A stretch of DNA of 7,434 nucleotides, taken from positions 1 through 7,434 of the forward strand of contig JACCWU010000200.1 in NCBI GenBank assembly GCA_013697465.1. The letters run 5' to 3'. This stretch comes from Actinomycetota bacterium (GTDB taxonomy: Bacteria > Actinomycetota > Thermoleophilia > Gaiellales > Gaiellaceae). The position numbers and the translations under genes were made by a program. The stretch's first letter is position 1; the number at the start of each line of letters is the position of its first letter. This document shows, piece after piece, positions 1 through 6,720 of this stretch. The notes under the pieces were generated by a model. That model was not told where the DNA came from, made no database searches, and saw only the letters and a list, made by a program, of their open reading frames with translations.

Positions 1-410
1 TGCAGGTGGACTTCGCCAAGAACGGCAAGACTTACGACGTCGTCTTCGACGCGGTTGGCAAGCACTCGTTCAGGCGGTGCAGACGGTCGCTGAAGCCGGG
101 CGGGATCTACGTCTCAACCGACCCGGGGTTCCTGTTGCACGTCCCAGTCCTGGCCCTGCTGACCCGGTGGTTCGGCGACAAGCGGTTGGCGATGGGGATG
201 ACCCGGTACACGAAGAAGGACGTCCTTTTCCTCAAGGGTCTCATCGAAGCGGGGAGATACCGGCCGGTCATCGATCGCCTCTACCCGCTGGAGGACGTGG
301 TCGAGGCGACGAAGTACGTCGAGACGGGACAGAAGACGGGGAATGTCGTCCTCACGTCAGCTGGAACGGCGCTGCATCACGCGAAATGTCGAACCGGGGA
401 GAGGAAGTGA
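1..410 (+). CDS. MDR-family zinc-less NAD(P)-dependent oxidoreductase, C-terminal part (5' end outside window)
   Basis: This is the last 135 or so residues of a medium-chain dehydrogenase/reductase of the quinone-oxidoreductase-like type. The visible part covers the second half of the Rossmann cofactor domain (TYDVVFDAVGKHS, then LKPGG) and the closing catalytic-domain segment (YPLEDVVEATKYVETG, then TGNVVLT). The frame is open to the left edge. The GTG at position 6 aligns with an internal residue of the next gene, so it is not a start. By eye the product matches the C-terminal region of the gene at 415-1374 at roughly 60 percent identity, including long identical nucleotide stretches near 32-55 and 1037-1060. 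It differs by a four-residue insertion (around PGFLLHVPVL) and a 15-residue tail. It stops 4 nt before the next gene, so both are probably cotranscribed. The family reduces quinones, enones or aldehydes with NAD(P)H; the substrate here cannot be read. Confidence 0.9.
   Translation, partial: QVDFAKNGKTYDVVFDAVGKHSFRRCRRSLKPGGIYVSTDPGFLLHVPVLALLTRWFGDKRLAMGMTRYTKKDVLFLKGLIEAGRYRPVIDRLYPLEDVVEATKYVETGQKTGNVVLTSAGTALHHAKCRTGERK
398..407 (+). promoter_or_regulatory. Ribosome binding site that fixes the start of the second MDR gene
   Basis: The purine-rich GGAGAGGAAG ends 7 nt before the ATG at 415. The same frame is open further upstream to 343, but that stretch overlaps the preceding gene. The residues from 415 (MRAVVHDRYGPP) match the N-terminus of the third paralogue (MKAAVRDRYGPP), so 415 is the start. 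Confidence 0.7.
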
Positions 411-414
411 AGGC

Positions 415-1374
415 ATGAGGGCAGTTGTCCACGACAGGTACGGGCCTCCGACCGTTCTGCGACTCGAGGACGTCGAGCGGCCAGTTCCGAAGGTCGACGA
501 GGTTCTCGTACGCGTCCACGCCACGACGGTCACGCAGACCGACTGCCACATGCGCCGGGCGCGCCCGTTCCTCTGGCGATTCATGCTCGGGCTGCTACGA
601 CCCAAGCGGAGGATCCTGGGCCTCGAGTTCGCCGGCGCGATCGAGGCGGTCGGTGCCGCAGTCACGGAGTTCGCAGTGGGAGACCGCGTGTTCGGCCTCC
701 GAAACTGCGCGCACGCCGAATACGTCTGCGTCCGGCAAGCCGGCCTGCTCGCGCACATGCCGGAGGACGCGACCTTCGAGGAGGCGGCGGCCGTCTGCGA
801 CGGGATGAGCCAGGGGCTGGCCGGTCTCAGGAACGGTCGCGTCGGCCGTGGGACGAGGCTCCTCGTGTACGGCGCGTCGGGCTCGTGCGGAACGGCGGCG
901 GTGCAGCTGGCCGCCTACCTCGGCGCACACGTCACGGCGGTCTGCAACACGAAGAACGTCGAGCTCGTGCGCTCCCTCGGCGCCGACGAGGTCATCGACT
1001 ACGAGCGAGAGGACTTCACGAAGAACGGGGCGACGTACGACGTCGTCTTCGACGCGGTCGGGAAGCACTCGCTCGTCCGCTCGCGCGGCTCGCTCGTGCC
1101 GGGCGGTCTCTACGTTGCGACCGACCGCCTCTACAACTTGCCGCTTGCGTTCCTGACCCGATGGCTCCGCACGAAGAAGGTCGTGTTCGGCGTCTCGGGG
1201 TACAAGAGGGAGAGCGTCCTCCTCCTCAAGGACCTCCTCGACGCCGGGAAGTACAGGGCTGTCATCGACCGGACGTATCCGCTAGAGGACGTCGTCGAGG
1301 CGACCAGGTACGTCGAGAGCTGGCAGAAGACCGGGAACGTCGTCCTCACCGTCAACGGCGGGCGAGCACGATGA
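415..1374 (+). CDS. MDR-family NAD(P)-dependent oxidoreductase (zinc-less, quinone oxidoreductase-like)
   Basis: This complete 319-residue cytoplasmic enzyme has the usual length for the family. Residues 1 to about 125 form the GroES-like ADH_N domain (MRAVVHDRYGPP start, then LGLEFAGAIEAVG and GDRVFGL). Residues from about 126 form the Rossmann domain with the glycine-rich cofactor motif GASGSCG at 153-159, where many relatives carry a branched aliphatic residue instead of the cysteine. The Cys cluster of the structural zinc lobe and the usual catalytic-zinc ligand pattern of true alcohol dehydrogenases are not seen, so a zinc-independent NADPH-type reductase is most likely. The position written SVNPADW in the third gene is TVTQTDC here, so the active-site edge differs and the substrates may too. 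Its last bases overlap the next start codon (ATGA), indicating translational coupling. The reaction class is an inference from the family; the substrate is unknown. Confidence 0.92.
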   Translation: MRAVVHDRYGPPTVLRLEDVERPVPKVDEVLVRVHATTVTQTDCHMRRARPFLWRFMLGLLRPKRRILGLEFAGAIEAVGAAVTEFAVGDRVFGLRNCAHAEYVCVRQAGLLAHMPEDATFEEAAAVCDGMSQGLAGLRNGRVGRGTRLLVYGASGSCGTAAVQLAAYLGAHVTAVCNTKNVELVRSLGADEVIDYEREDFTKNGATYDVVFDAVGKHSLVRSRGSLVPGGLYVATDRLYNLPLAFLTRWLRTKKVVFGVSGYKRESVLLLKDLLDAGKYRAVIDRTYPLEDVVEATRYVESWQKTGNVVLTVNGGRAR

Positions 1375-2336
1375 AGGCCGCGGTCCGAGACAGATACGGC
1401 CCGCCCGAGGTCGTCGAGCTTCGCGAGATCGATCGGCCGGTCGCCGCGGACAACGAGGCTCTGGTACGGGTGCGGGCGGCTTCGGTGAACCCGGCGGACT
1501 GGTACTCGATGACAGGCAGGCCGTACGTCGCACGGGGAATGGGCGGGATTCTCAAGCCGAAGAGCGACAGATTGGGAATCGACTTCGCGGGAACGGTGGA
1601 AGCGGTCGGCAGGGACGTCACGCACGTGCGACCGGGTGACGAGGTATTCGGTGGCAGGAGCGGAGCCCTCGCCGAGTACGTGTGCGTTCGGGACGCCGTC
1701 GTGCCGAAGCCGGTCAACCTGACCTTCGACGAGGCGGCGGCAGTGCCGGTGGCCGCGATCACCGCGTTGCAGGGTCTTCGCGACAAGGGCCGGCTGCAGC
1801 CGGGACAGAAGGTCCTGATCAACGGGGCGTCGGGAGGAGTTGGCCCGTTCACCGTGCAAATCGCCAAGGCACTCGGAGCGGAGGTGACCGGCGTCTGCAG
1901 CACGAGGAACGTCGATCTCGTCCGGTCGCTCGGTGCCGATCATGTCATCGACTACAACTACGAGGACTGCACCCGTAGCGACCAGCGCTACGACCTGATG
2001 CTCGACATCGCCGGGAGCAGATCGTGGTCGGAGTGCAAGCGCGTCCTCACCCCGCGGGCGACTCTCGTCATCGTCGGAGCACCGAAGGGCAACGCTCTGA
2101 TCGGCCCCCTGGGCCGCATCGTCAAGCTGCGCCTGGGGTCGTTGCGGAGCAGCCGGAGGGTCGTCTTCTTCATCGCGAAGCTGATCAGGCCGGACTTGGA
2201 GATCCTGCGCGAGCTAATCGAGGCCGGAAAGGTGAGATCGGTCATAGACAGGCGTTACGAGTTGAGCGAGACGGCCGACGCTTTCCGGTACCTGGGAGAA
2301 GGACACGCGCAAGGAAAGATCGTCGTCACCATGTGA
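1371..2336 (+). CDS. MDR-family NAD(P)-dependent oxidoreductase, third tandem paralogue
   Basis: The product has 321 residues and starts at the ATG that shares ATGA with the stop of the gene before it; the same frame is open upstream to 885, but only as a shadow of that gene. The order is GroES-like domain (SVNPADW near 40-46, LGIDFAGTVEAVG, PGDEVFG), then a Rossmann domain with a textbook NGASGGVG motif at 151-158 and VRSLGADHVIDY, then a C-terminal segment ending GKIVVTM. It lacks zinc-ligand cysteines and looks like the MDR1/quinone-oxidoreductase branch. It is roughly 45 percent identical by eye to the second gene and is the most divergent of the three; in place of the FDAVGKHS block it has LDIAGSRS. 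A role in reducing quinones, enones or aldehydes, perhaps in detoxification, is inferred from the family. No upstream Shine-Dalgarno is obvious, which fits translation by coupling. Confidence 0.92.
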   Translation: MKAAVRDRYGPPEVVELREIDRPVAADNEALVRVRAASVNPADWYSMTGRPYVARGMGGILKPKSDRLGIDFAGTVEAVGRDVTHVRPGDEVFGGRSGALAEYVCVRDAVVPKPVNLTFDEAAAVPVAAITALQGLRDKGRLQPGQKVLINGASGGVGPFTVQIAKALGAEVTGVCSTRNVDLVRSLGADHVIDYNYEDCTRSDQRYDLMLDIAGSRSWSECKRVLTPRATLVIVGAPKGNALIGPLGRIVKLRLGSLRSSRRVVFFIAKLIRPDLEILRELIEAGKVRSVIDRRYELSETADAFRYLGEGHAQGKIVVTM

Positions 2337-2359
2337 GCCCGGACCGCTGAAACGGAGCA

Positions 2360-2381
2360 GCGCGGGAACGTCGTCCTGCGC
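2360..2381 (+). terminator. Candidate hairpin terminator of the MDR operon
   Basis: GCGCGGGA (2360-2367) pairs with TCCTGCGC (2374-2381) over 8 bp including one G-U pair, around a 6-nt loop. It lies 23 nt after the last MDR stop codon. Only a short TTT follows a few bases later, so it is not a classical intrinsic terminator. Actinobacterial terminators often lack a U tract, which keeps it plausible. Confidence 0.4.
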
Positions 2382-2385
2382 GCGT

Positions 2386-2446
2386 TTGACCATGTTTTCG
2401 TCCCGAGCAATAAGCTGAGACAGATGCTCACGGCTACTTCTATAAA
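2386..2446 (+). promoter_or_regulatory. Candidate promoter(s) of the STAS-sensor operon
   Basis: Two sigma-70-like arrangements can be read. One is TTGACC (2386-2391), a 17-nt spacer and AATAAG (2409-2414). The other is GAGACA (2417-2422), an 18-nt spacer and TATAAA (2441-2446). The region is visibly more AT-rich than its surroundings. The second -10 would start transcription around 2453, only about 9 nt before the GTG of the STAS gene. No Shine-Dalgarno lies before that GTG, so a very short or leaderless transcript is possible. Confidence 0.45.
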
Positions 2447-2461
2447 GTCGCGGCACACGTC

Positions 2462-2854
2462 GTGACCGAGGGATCCGACTCCGCTCTGTCGATCACCGTG
2501 ACCGAGCCCAGCGAGGGCTTGTTCGTGGTGGCGCTCGCAGGCGACCTCGACATCGCGAGCGCGGCCGAGCTGTCGCCGCGGCTCGCCGGGATCGCGGTCA
2601 ACGCTGCTGTCAGGGTCGTCGTGGATGTGTCGGGTCTCGCGTTCATCGACTCGAGCGGGTTGAACGCCCTCGTCATCGGCGCCCGCGCGGTCGAGGCGGA
2701 GGGCGGCTGGATGGTCGTCGCGGGACCCTCCGAGCACATCGCGCGGGTGTTCGAGGTCGTGCGGCTGGCCGATTCAGTCGAGGTCGAGGCGTCGATGCTG
2801 GAGGCACTCAGGCGCGCCGAGACGGGATCCGCAATCGAGCAGATCGGCCCCTAG
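2462..2854 (+). CDS. STAS-domain anti-sigma factor antagonist (SpoIIAA/RsbV-like)
   Basis: The 130-residue soluble protein is essentially one STAS domain. Visible landmarks are the N-terminal strand pair ending LAGDLDIASAAEL (25-37), the strand VVVDVSGLAFIDSSGLNAL (52-70) and a helix near 75-80 leading to VVAGPSEHIARVFEV. In SpoIIAA and RsbV the serine directly after the aspartate of the D-S-(S/T)-G motif is phosphorylated by the cognate kinase; here that is Ser64 in IDSSG. Unphosphorylated antagonists bind the anti-sigma factor and free the sigma factor. The GTG start at 2462 is chosen because the STAS fold begins about residue 9 and no better upstream start exists. There is no recognisable ribosome binding site. 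The stop lies 3 nt before the sensor gene, which encodes both a matching phosphatase and a kinase domain, so this is its likely substrate. The family assignment is secure; the sigma target is inferred. Confidence 0.93.
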   Translation: MTEGSDSALSITVTEPSEGLFVVALAGDLDIASAAELSPRLAGIAVNAAVRVVVDVSGLAFIDSSGLNALVIGARAVEAEGGWMVVAGPSEHIARVFEVVRLADSVEVEASMLEALRRAETGSAIEQIGP

Positions 2855-2857
2855 GCG

Positions 2858-5401
2858 GTGGCCGTCACCAGCGGGGGCAGAGCCGAGGTCTCCTTCGAGG
2901 ACGCTCTCACGCGGAACGTGCGGACGCTCCGCGGGCGGCTCGTTGCGGGCGCGCTCGTTGCGCTCGTCACCCTCACTGCCCTCGCGCTCGGGCTCGTCTG
3001 GCGTCAGTACGAGGACGCCAAGCGCGAGGCGGCGCGAGAGCTCCGCGCGCGCGCGATCCTCGCCGCGACGGTCTTCGACACCTACTTCGCCGGGCAGCTT
3101 GCGGCACTCTCCGCGATCGCGGCCTCCCCGACGGTTATGGCGGGCGACACGGAGGCGATGACGAAGTACTTCGCCGGGTTCCGGCCGGGCAAGGGGAGCA
3201 CGTTCACCGCGGGCGTCGGCTGGATCGACCTGGACGGACGGCAGCGCGCAACGAGCGACCCGGGCGGCCCAATCCAAGCGAGCCTGGCGGACCGGACGTA
3301 CTTCGCGAAGGTGGTCTCCACCAAGAAGCCGTTCGTCAGCGAGGCCATCGTCGGGGGTACGACCGGGCGGCGACTCGTCGTAATGGCCGTTCCCACTCGA
3401 GACGAGGGCGGTCGGATCACGGGCGTTCTCGCTGGCGGGATCGTCGTCCAGCCGTCGGGCGACGATGCGCGCGCAACCGACCTCGGTTACGCCGGGCTCG
3501 AGGTGATCGACCGCGAAGGGCAGCGGATAACCCGTCGCAACCTGGCGCGACCCCGCAACGCAGAGCTCGTGACGCAGTTGAGGGCGGCGAAGGAGGGCGT
3601 CACGGTCGACACTCGCGGCTTGGACGGCTCCGACGGTCGGGTGGTCGCCTACGCGTCGTCCGCGGCACCGGGCTGGATGACGGTGCTCGACCAGCCCACC
3701 TCGACGGTGTTCGGGGACGCGCGGCGTTCGCTAATTCTCGAAGCGTTGCTCGTAGGGGCGGCAGCGGCCCTCGTGCTCGCGCTCATCGCCTGGGCGCTCC
3801 GTAGGGCCCGGCGGGATCTGCGCGCGAGTCGTGCACAGGTCGGCCGCTGGGCGCAGCTCACCCGCTCGCTGAACGAAGCCGTCGACGCAGACGGGATCCG
3901 CCGCGTCCTCGCGGCCGCGCTCGCCTCCGAGTTCCCGGAGGCATCCGTGGTCGTCGCGCTCGATCGCACCGGAGAGTCGGAGCCCCCGGCAGTGACCGTG
4001 CTCCGCGGTCGGCACTCGCCGTTTGCCGGCCTGGACGAGAGAGTCGGACTTTCGATCGCGGAGGTCGTCTCCGGAGCGGGGGCTCCCGTCGCGCTCGAGA
4101 CGCAGCCGGAGCTTCGGACTCACACGGATCTCGGAGCCGTGCTCCCCGTGCACGCGCGCTCGTTGTACGGCGTGTCGCTCGTGGACGAGCGGCGGGTGCC
4201 CGTCGGCGCGGCAGCGCTCCTCTTCGGGGTGGAACGAGCGCTCGAGGGTAACGAGTTGGCTCTCGTGCAGGCGCACGCCGACCAGGTCGCGCACGCCCTC
4301 GCCCGCGTCCGCCGCCACGAGAAGGAGCACGACGTCGCCGTCCTGCTCCAGCAGAGCCTCTTGCCCGACGAGCTCCCGGAGACGGAGGGCGTCGAGGTCG
4401 CGGCGTACTACCGGGCAGGCGTCGCTAACACGACCGTCGGCGGCGACTGGTACGACGTCGTGCGCCGACCCGACGGGATTCTGCACCTGACGGTCGGAGA
4501 TGTCGCGGGCCGAGGGATTGCCGCCGCCGTATCGATGGGGCAGCTGCGGCACGCGTTCCGCGCCTATGCACTCGAGCACATCTCGCCCACCGCTGTCGTC
4601 CAGCGCCTGGCGCGTCACGTCGAAGAAGACGGGATGGCCACGATGGTCTGTGTGACGTACGACCCGTACACGCGCGAGCTCGCCTACGCCTCGGCGGGGC
4701 ATCTGCCGCCGCTCCTCGTCGATCCGGCCGCGGGCACCGTGACGAAGCTCGAGCGACCGGGCAGCGGGCCGTTGGGGTGGCTCTTGCCGAACACTCCCGA
4801 GGACGAGCGGGCCATAGTGCCGCCGGATGCGATGCTCGCGTTGTACACCGACGGCCTCGTCGAGCGTCGTGGGTTGCAACTGGACCAGGGCATCGACCGC
4901 CTCGGCGCGGCCATCCTTGCGGCGTTGCCCGCAGAGCCTCGCGACGCCGTCGACACGGTCGTCGACGGCGTCGTCGAATCCCCGACGGACGATGATCTGG
5001 CGCTGCTCCTCGTGCGTTTGGAGGAGGTGCCGAGCGCTCTTCACATCGAGCTACCGGCCGAGCCGTCGCTTCTTCGCGAGCTGCGGCGCCGCGTGCGAAC
5101 CTGGTTGGCGCACCGCGGGCTGGACCAGAGCGCGCGAGAAGCCGCGGTGCTAGCGCTCAGCGAGGCCTGCAACAACGCGATCGAGCATGGGTACCGAGAC
5201 AGCCCGGGAACGATCAGGGTGCGACTCGATCAGCGTGGAGATGCCCTGGGGATCCGCGTCGCCGACGACGGAAGCTGGCGCCACCCCGTGGAGGACCCGA
5301 CCCGCGGCCGCGGCATCGTGATCATGCGCGGCCTCATGGACGTCGCGGAGATCGTGCAGAAGCCGCACGGCACCGAGGTCGTCCTCGAACAGCGGCTCTA
5401 G
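2858..5401 (+). CDS. Membrane sensor fused to SpoIIE-type PP2C phosphatase and RsbW-like kinase/anti-sigma domain
   Basis: The 847-residue protein contains several domains in order. A transmembrane helix at about 27-48 and another at 291-315 enclose an extracytoplasmic dCache-like ligand-binding domain (about 50-285; DRTYF at 145-149, later GVLAGGIV). A degenerate GAF-like segment follows (about 335-480), then a helical linker with LLQQSLLP at 496-503. The SpoIIE/PP2C domain (about 510-720) keeps the metal-binding motifs GGDWYD 528-533, GDVAGRG 547-553, YTDG 663-666 and DDDL 711-714, so it should be active. The C-terminal HATPase domain (about 726-845) has the N box EACNNAIEH at 769-777, ADDG at 802-805 and RGRGI at 816-820, as in SpoIIAB/RsbW. 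An external signal probably sets the balance between dephosphorylating and phosphorylating the STAS protein encoded 3 nt upstream. Start GTG 2858 follows closely after the STAS stop with no clear Shine-Dalgarno, suggesting coupling. The ligand is unknown. Confidence 0.93.
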   Translation: MAVTSGGRAEVSFEDALTRNVRTLRGRLVAGALVALVTLTALALGLVWRQYEDAKREAARELRARAILAATVFDTYFAGQLAALSAIAASPTVMAGDTEAMTKYFAGFRPGKGSTFTAGVGWIDLDGRQRATSDPGGPIQASLADRTYFAKVVSTKKPFVSEAIVGGTTGRRLVVMAVPTRDEGGRITGVLAGGIVVQPSGDDARATDLGYAGLEVIDREGQRITRRNLARPRNAELVTQLRAAKEGVTVDTRGLDGSDGRVVAYASSAAPGWMTVLDQPTSTVFGDARRSLILEALLVGAAAALVLALIAWALRRARRDLRASRAQVGRWAQLTRSLNEAVDADGIRRVLAAALASEFPEASVVVALDRTGESEPPAVTVLRGRHSPFAGLDERVGLSIAEVVSGAGAPVALETQPELRTHTDLGAVLPVHARSLYGVSLVDERRVPVGAAALLFGVERALEGNELALVQAHADQVAHALARVRRHEKEHDVAVLLQQSLLPDELPETEGVEVAAYYRAGVANTTVGGDWYDVVRRPDGILHLTVGDVAGRGIAAAVSMGQLRHAFRAYALEHISPTAVVQRLARHVEEDGMATMVCVTYDPYTRELAYASAGHLPPLLVDPAAGTVTKLERPGSGPLGWLLPNTPEDERAIVPPDAMLALYTDGLVERRGLQLDQGIDRLGAAILAALPAEPRDAVDTVVDGVVESPTDDDLALLLVRLEEVPSALHIELPAEPSLLRELRRRVRTWLAHRGLDQSAREAAVLALSEACNNAIEHGYRDSPGTIRVRLDQRGDALGIRVADDGSWRHPVEDPTRGRGIVIMRGLMDVAEIVQKPHGTEVVLEQRL

Positions 5402-5403
5402 CA

Positions 5404-6483
5404 CTACGCGGACTCTGCGAGCTCGTCCATGGTGGTACCGACCACGTCCTCGAGCTCGCCTGCGAGCCGAGCAAGGCCGTCGCGCTCGAGCTGCCGGACC
5501 CGCTCACGGCTGAGCTCGAGCTCGCGTCCGATCGTCTCCAGCGGCTGCTGCTCTCCGCCGAACCCGAACCGAAGCTCGAGAACGCGCCGCTCGGTCTCCG
5601 GAAGGTTGCGGAGCGCTGCCCGCACGGCCTCTCGGCGGTGGGATTCGTCAGCCTCCTCCACAGGATCGACGGAGGCCGGATCTGAGAACAGGTCACCGAG
5701 CTCGCCGTCGCCGTCGGTGCCGACCGCCTGGTTGAGCGACACCGAAGCCTCGACTGCGCTGAGCGCTTCCTCGACATGCCGGAGCTCGAGCCCTGCGGCC
5801 TCGGCGAGCTCCGCGTTCGTAGGCTCGTGCCCCCGCTCTGCTTCGAGTCGGCGACCCACGCGCGCGAGCTTCACCCGGCGCTCGTGGACGTGCGCCGGCA
5901 CCCGGATCGTCCGTGACTGGTTCGAGACCGCGCGCTGGCAGGCCTGCCGGATCCACCAGGTCGCATACGTCGAGAACTTGAAGCCGCGACGCCAGTCGAA
6001 CTTCTCGACCGCACGATTCAAGCCGATGATTCCCTCCTGGATGAGGTCGCCGAGTGGCAGGCCGTGGCCCTGGTAGCGCTTGGCGATCGAGACGACGAGG
6101 CGCAGGTTCGAGTTGATCATCTGCTCCTTCGCCCGCTTGTCACCGCGTTCGATGCGCTTTGCGAGCGCGACCTCCTCAGCCGCCGTAAGCAGCTCGTGGC
6201 GCCCGATCTCGCTCATGAAGAGCGTGAGCGAGTCGGTCGTCGTCACCGCGACAGCCTCTCGTGGAGCGGACGTGTCCGAGTCATCCGCGCCTCGGTCGCC
6301 GGCGGCCTCCGCAGGAGTGATCTCTATCTCGCGCGTCGCGAGCTCTGCCCGAAGGGCCCCAAGCTCGTCGTCATCGAGGTCGTGCTCGAACGCGAGCGAC
6401 TCCAGCTCCACTTCGGCGACGACTCCACGCTCCTCAGCTCTTTCGAGAAAGACTGCGATATCTGTTTCAAACAAGCGATTCAC
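5404..6483 (-). CDS. RpoD-family (group 1/2) sigma-70 factor
   Basis: The 359-residue protein directs RNA polymerase to promoters. A region 1.1-like segment (about 8-57) is followed by an acidic linker and region 1.2 (84-116). Region 2 (120-197) includes INSNLRLVVSIAKRYQG, GLPLGDLIQEGIIGL and the -10-reading helix YATWWIRQACQR. Region 3 starts with H198 and E201, equivalent to the extended -10 contacts, and has an acidic finger DGDGELGDLFSD. Region 4 carries an HTH with SRERVRQ at 325-331, matching the -35-contacting R, E and R of RpoD. Unlike typical primary sigmas it has Gln183 where E. coli has Thr440, and it lacks the C-terminal RHPSR-type motif, so a group 2 role is more likely than the housekeeping one. 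The GTG at 6483 is the first start after an in-frame TAG. AAAGGA lies just 3 nt before it, which is short; a TTG three codons later is the alternative. It overlaps rpmE by 17 nt. Confidence 0.93.
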   Translation of the reverse strand: MNRLFETDIAVFLERAEERGVVAEVELESLAFEHDLDDDELGALRAELATREIEITPAEAAGDRGADDSDTSAPREAVAVTTTDSLTLFMSEIGRHELLTAAEEVALAKRIERGDKRAKEQMINSNLRLVVSIAKRYQGHGLPLGDLIQEGIIGLNRAVEKFDWRRGFKFSTYATWWIRQACQRAVSNQSRTIRVPAHVHERRVKLARVGRRLEAERGHEPTNAELAEAAGLELRHVEEALSAVEASVSLNQAVGTDGDGELGDLFSDPASVDPVEEADESHRREAVRAALRNLPETERRVLELRFGFGGEQQPLETIGRELELSRERVRQLERDGLARLAGELEDVVGTTMDELAESA

Positions 6484-6712
6484 CGTTCCTTTGTGTCGTA
6501 GTTCCTACGGGCTCGCGGCGCGCTCGGCGCCGCTCGAAGCGCTCGATGCGGCTTCCGTGGACGACTGCTCGCTCGACGCCCGTGTACGCGGGATGGCAGC
6601 TCGAGCAGACGTCGACCACGATCTCGCTACGCGTCGACCGTATCGTGAACTCGTTCCCGCAGTTGCCGCACCGGACGTTCGCATGTACCGGCTCGGGGTG
6701 TTTCCGCTCCAA
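6467..6712 (-). CDS. rpmE: 50S ribosomal protein bL31 (zinc-ribbon form)
   Basis: The product has 81 residues if translated from the TTG at 6712. AAGGAG (6726-6721) lies exactly 8 nt before this TTG, and the resulting start MERKHPEP matches the usual bL31 N-terminus with its early HP. The frame stays open to an ATG at 6838, but that 42-residue extension resembles no bL31. Family signatures are CGNCGNEFTIRST, then CSSCHPAYTG, then SRIERFERR. Four cysteines at 15, 18, 36 and 39 form the zinc ribbon of the C+ type. Residues after about 66 are a variable basic tail (RRARREPVGTTTQRN) whose codons also carry the ribosome binding site and start of the sigma gene. bL31 sits on the large subunit and bridges to the small one. 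In many actinobacteria rpmE lies beside rho and prfA; here its downstream partner is a sigma factor. Confidence 0.93.
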   Translation of the reverse strand: MERKHPEPVHANVRCGNCGNEFTIRSTRSEIVVDVCSSCHPAYTGVERAVVHGSRIERFERRRARREPVGTTTQRNGESLV

Positions 6713-6720
6713 TTTGCCTG

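Noticed and set aside
6..410. Separate short gene starting at GTG 6
   Set aside because: The protein lacks the N-terminal and half of the cofactor domain and aligns from an internal residue of the neighbouring paralogue, so it is the tail of a gene cut by the window edge.
885..1370. Upstream extension of the third MDR gene to 885
   Set aside because: The added residues are Arg-rich shadow of the second gene, and the ATG at 1371 gives a standard MDR N-terminus.
1131..1943. 270-residue open frame on the minus strand across MDR genes two and three
   Set aside because: It spans the junction of two clear plus-strand genes and has no motif or plausible domain.
3731..5044. 437-residue open frame on the minus strand inside the sensor gene
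   Set aside because: It is fully antisense to a gene with intact PP2C motifs, is rich in Arg, Asp and Gly, has no recognisable domain, and such frames are common opposite GC-rich genes.
5429..6076. 215-residue open frame on the plus strand opposite the sigma gene
   Set aside because: It is Ser/Arg-rich low-complexity translation of antisense DNA, and the minus strand encodes clear sigma regions 2 to 4.
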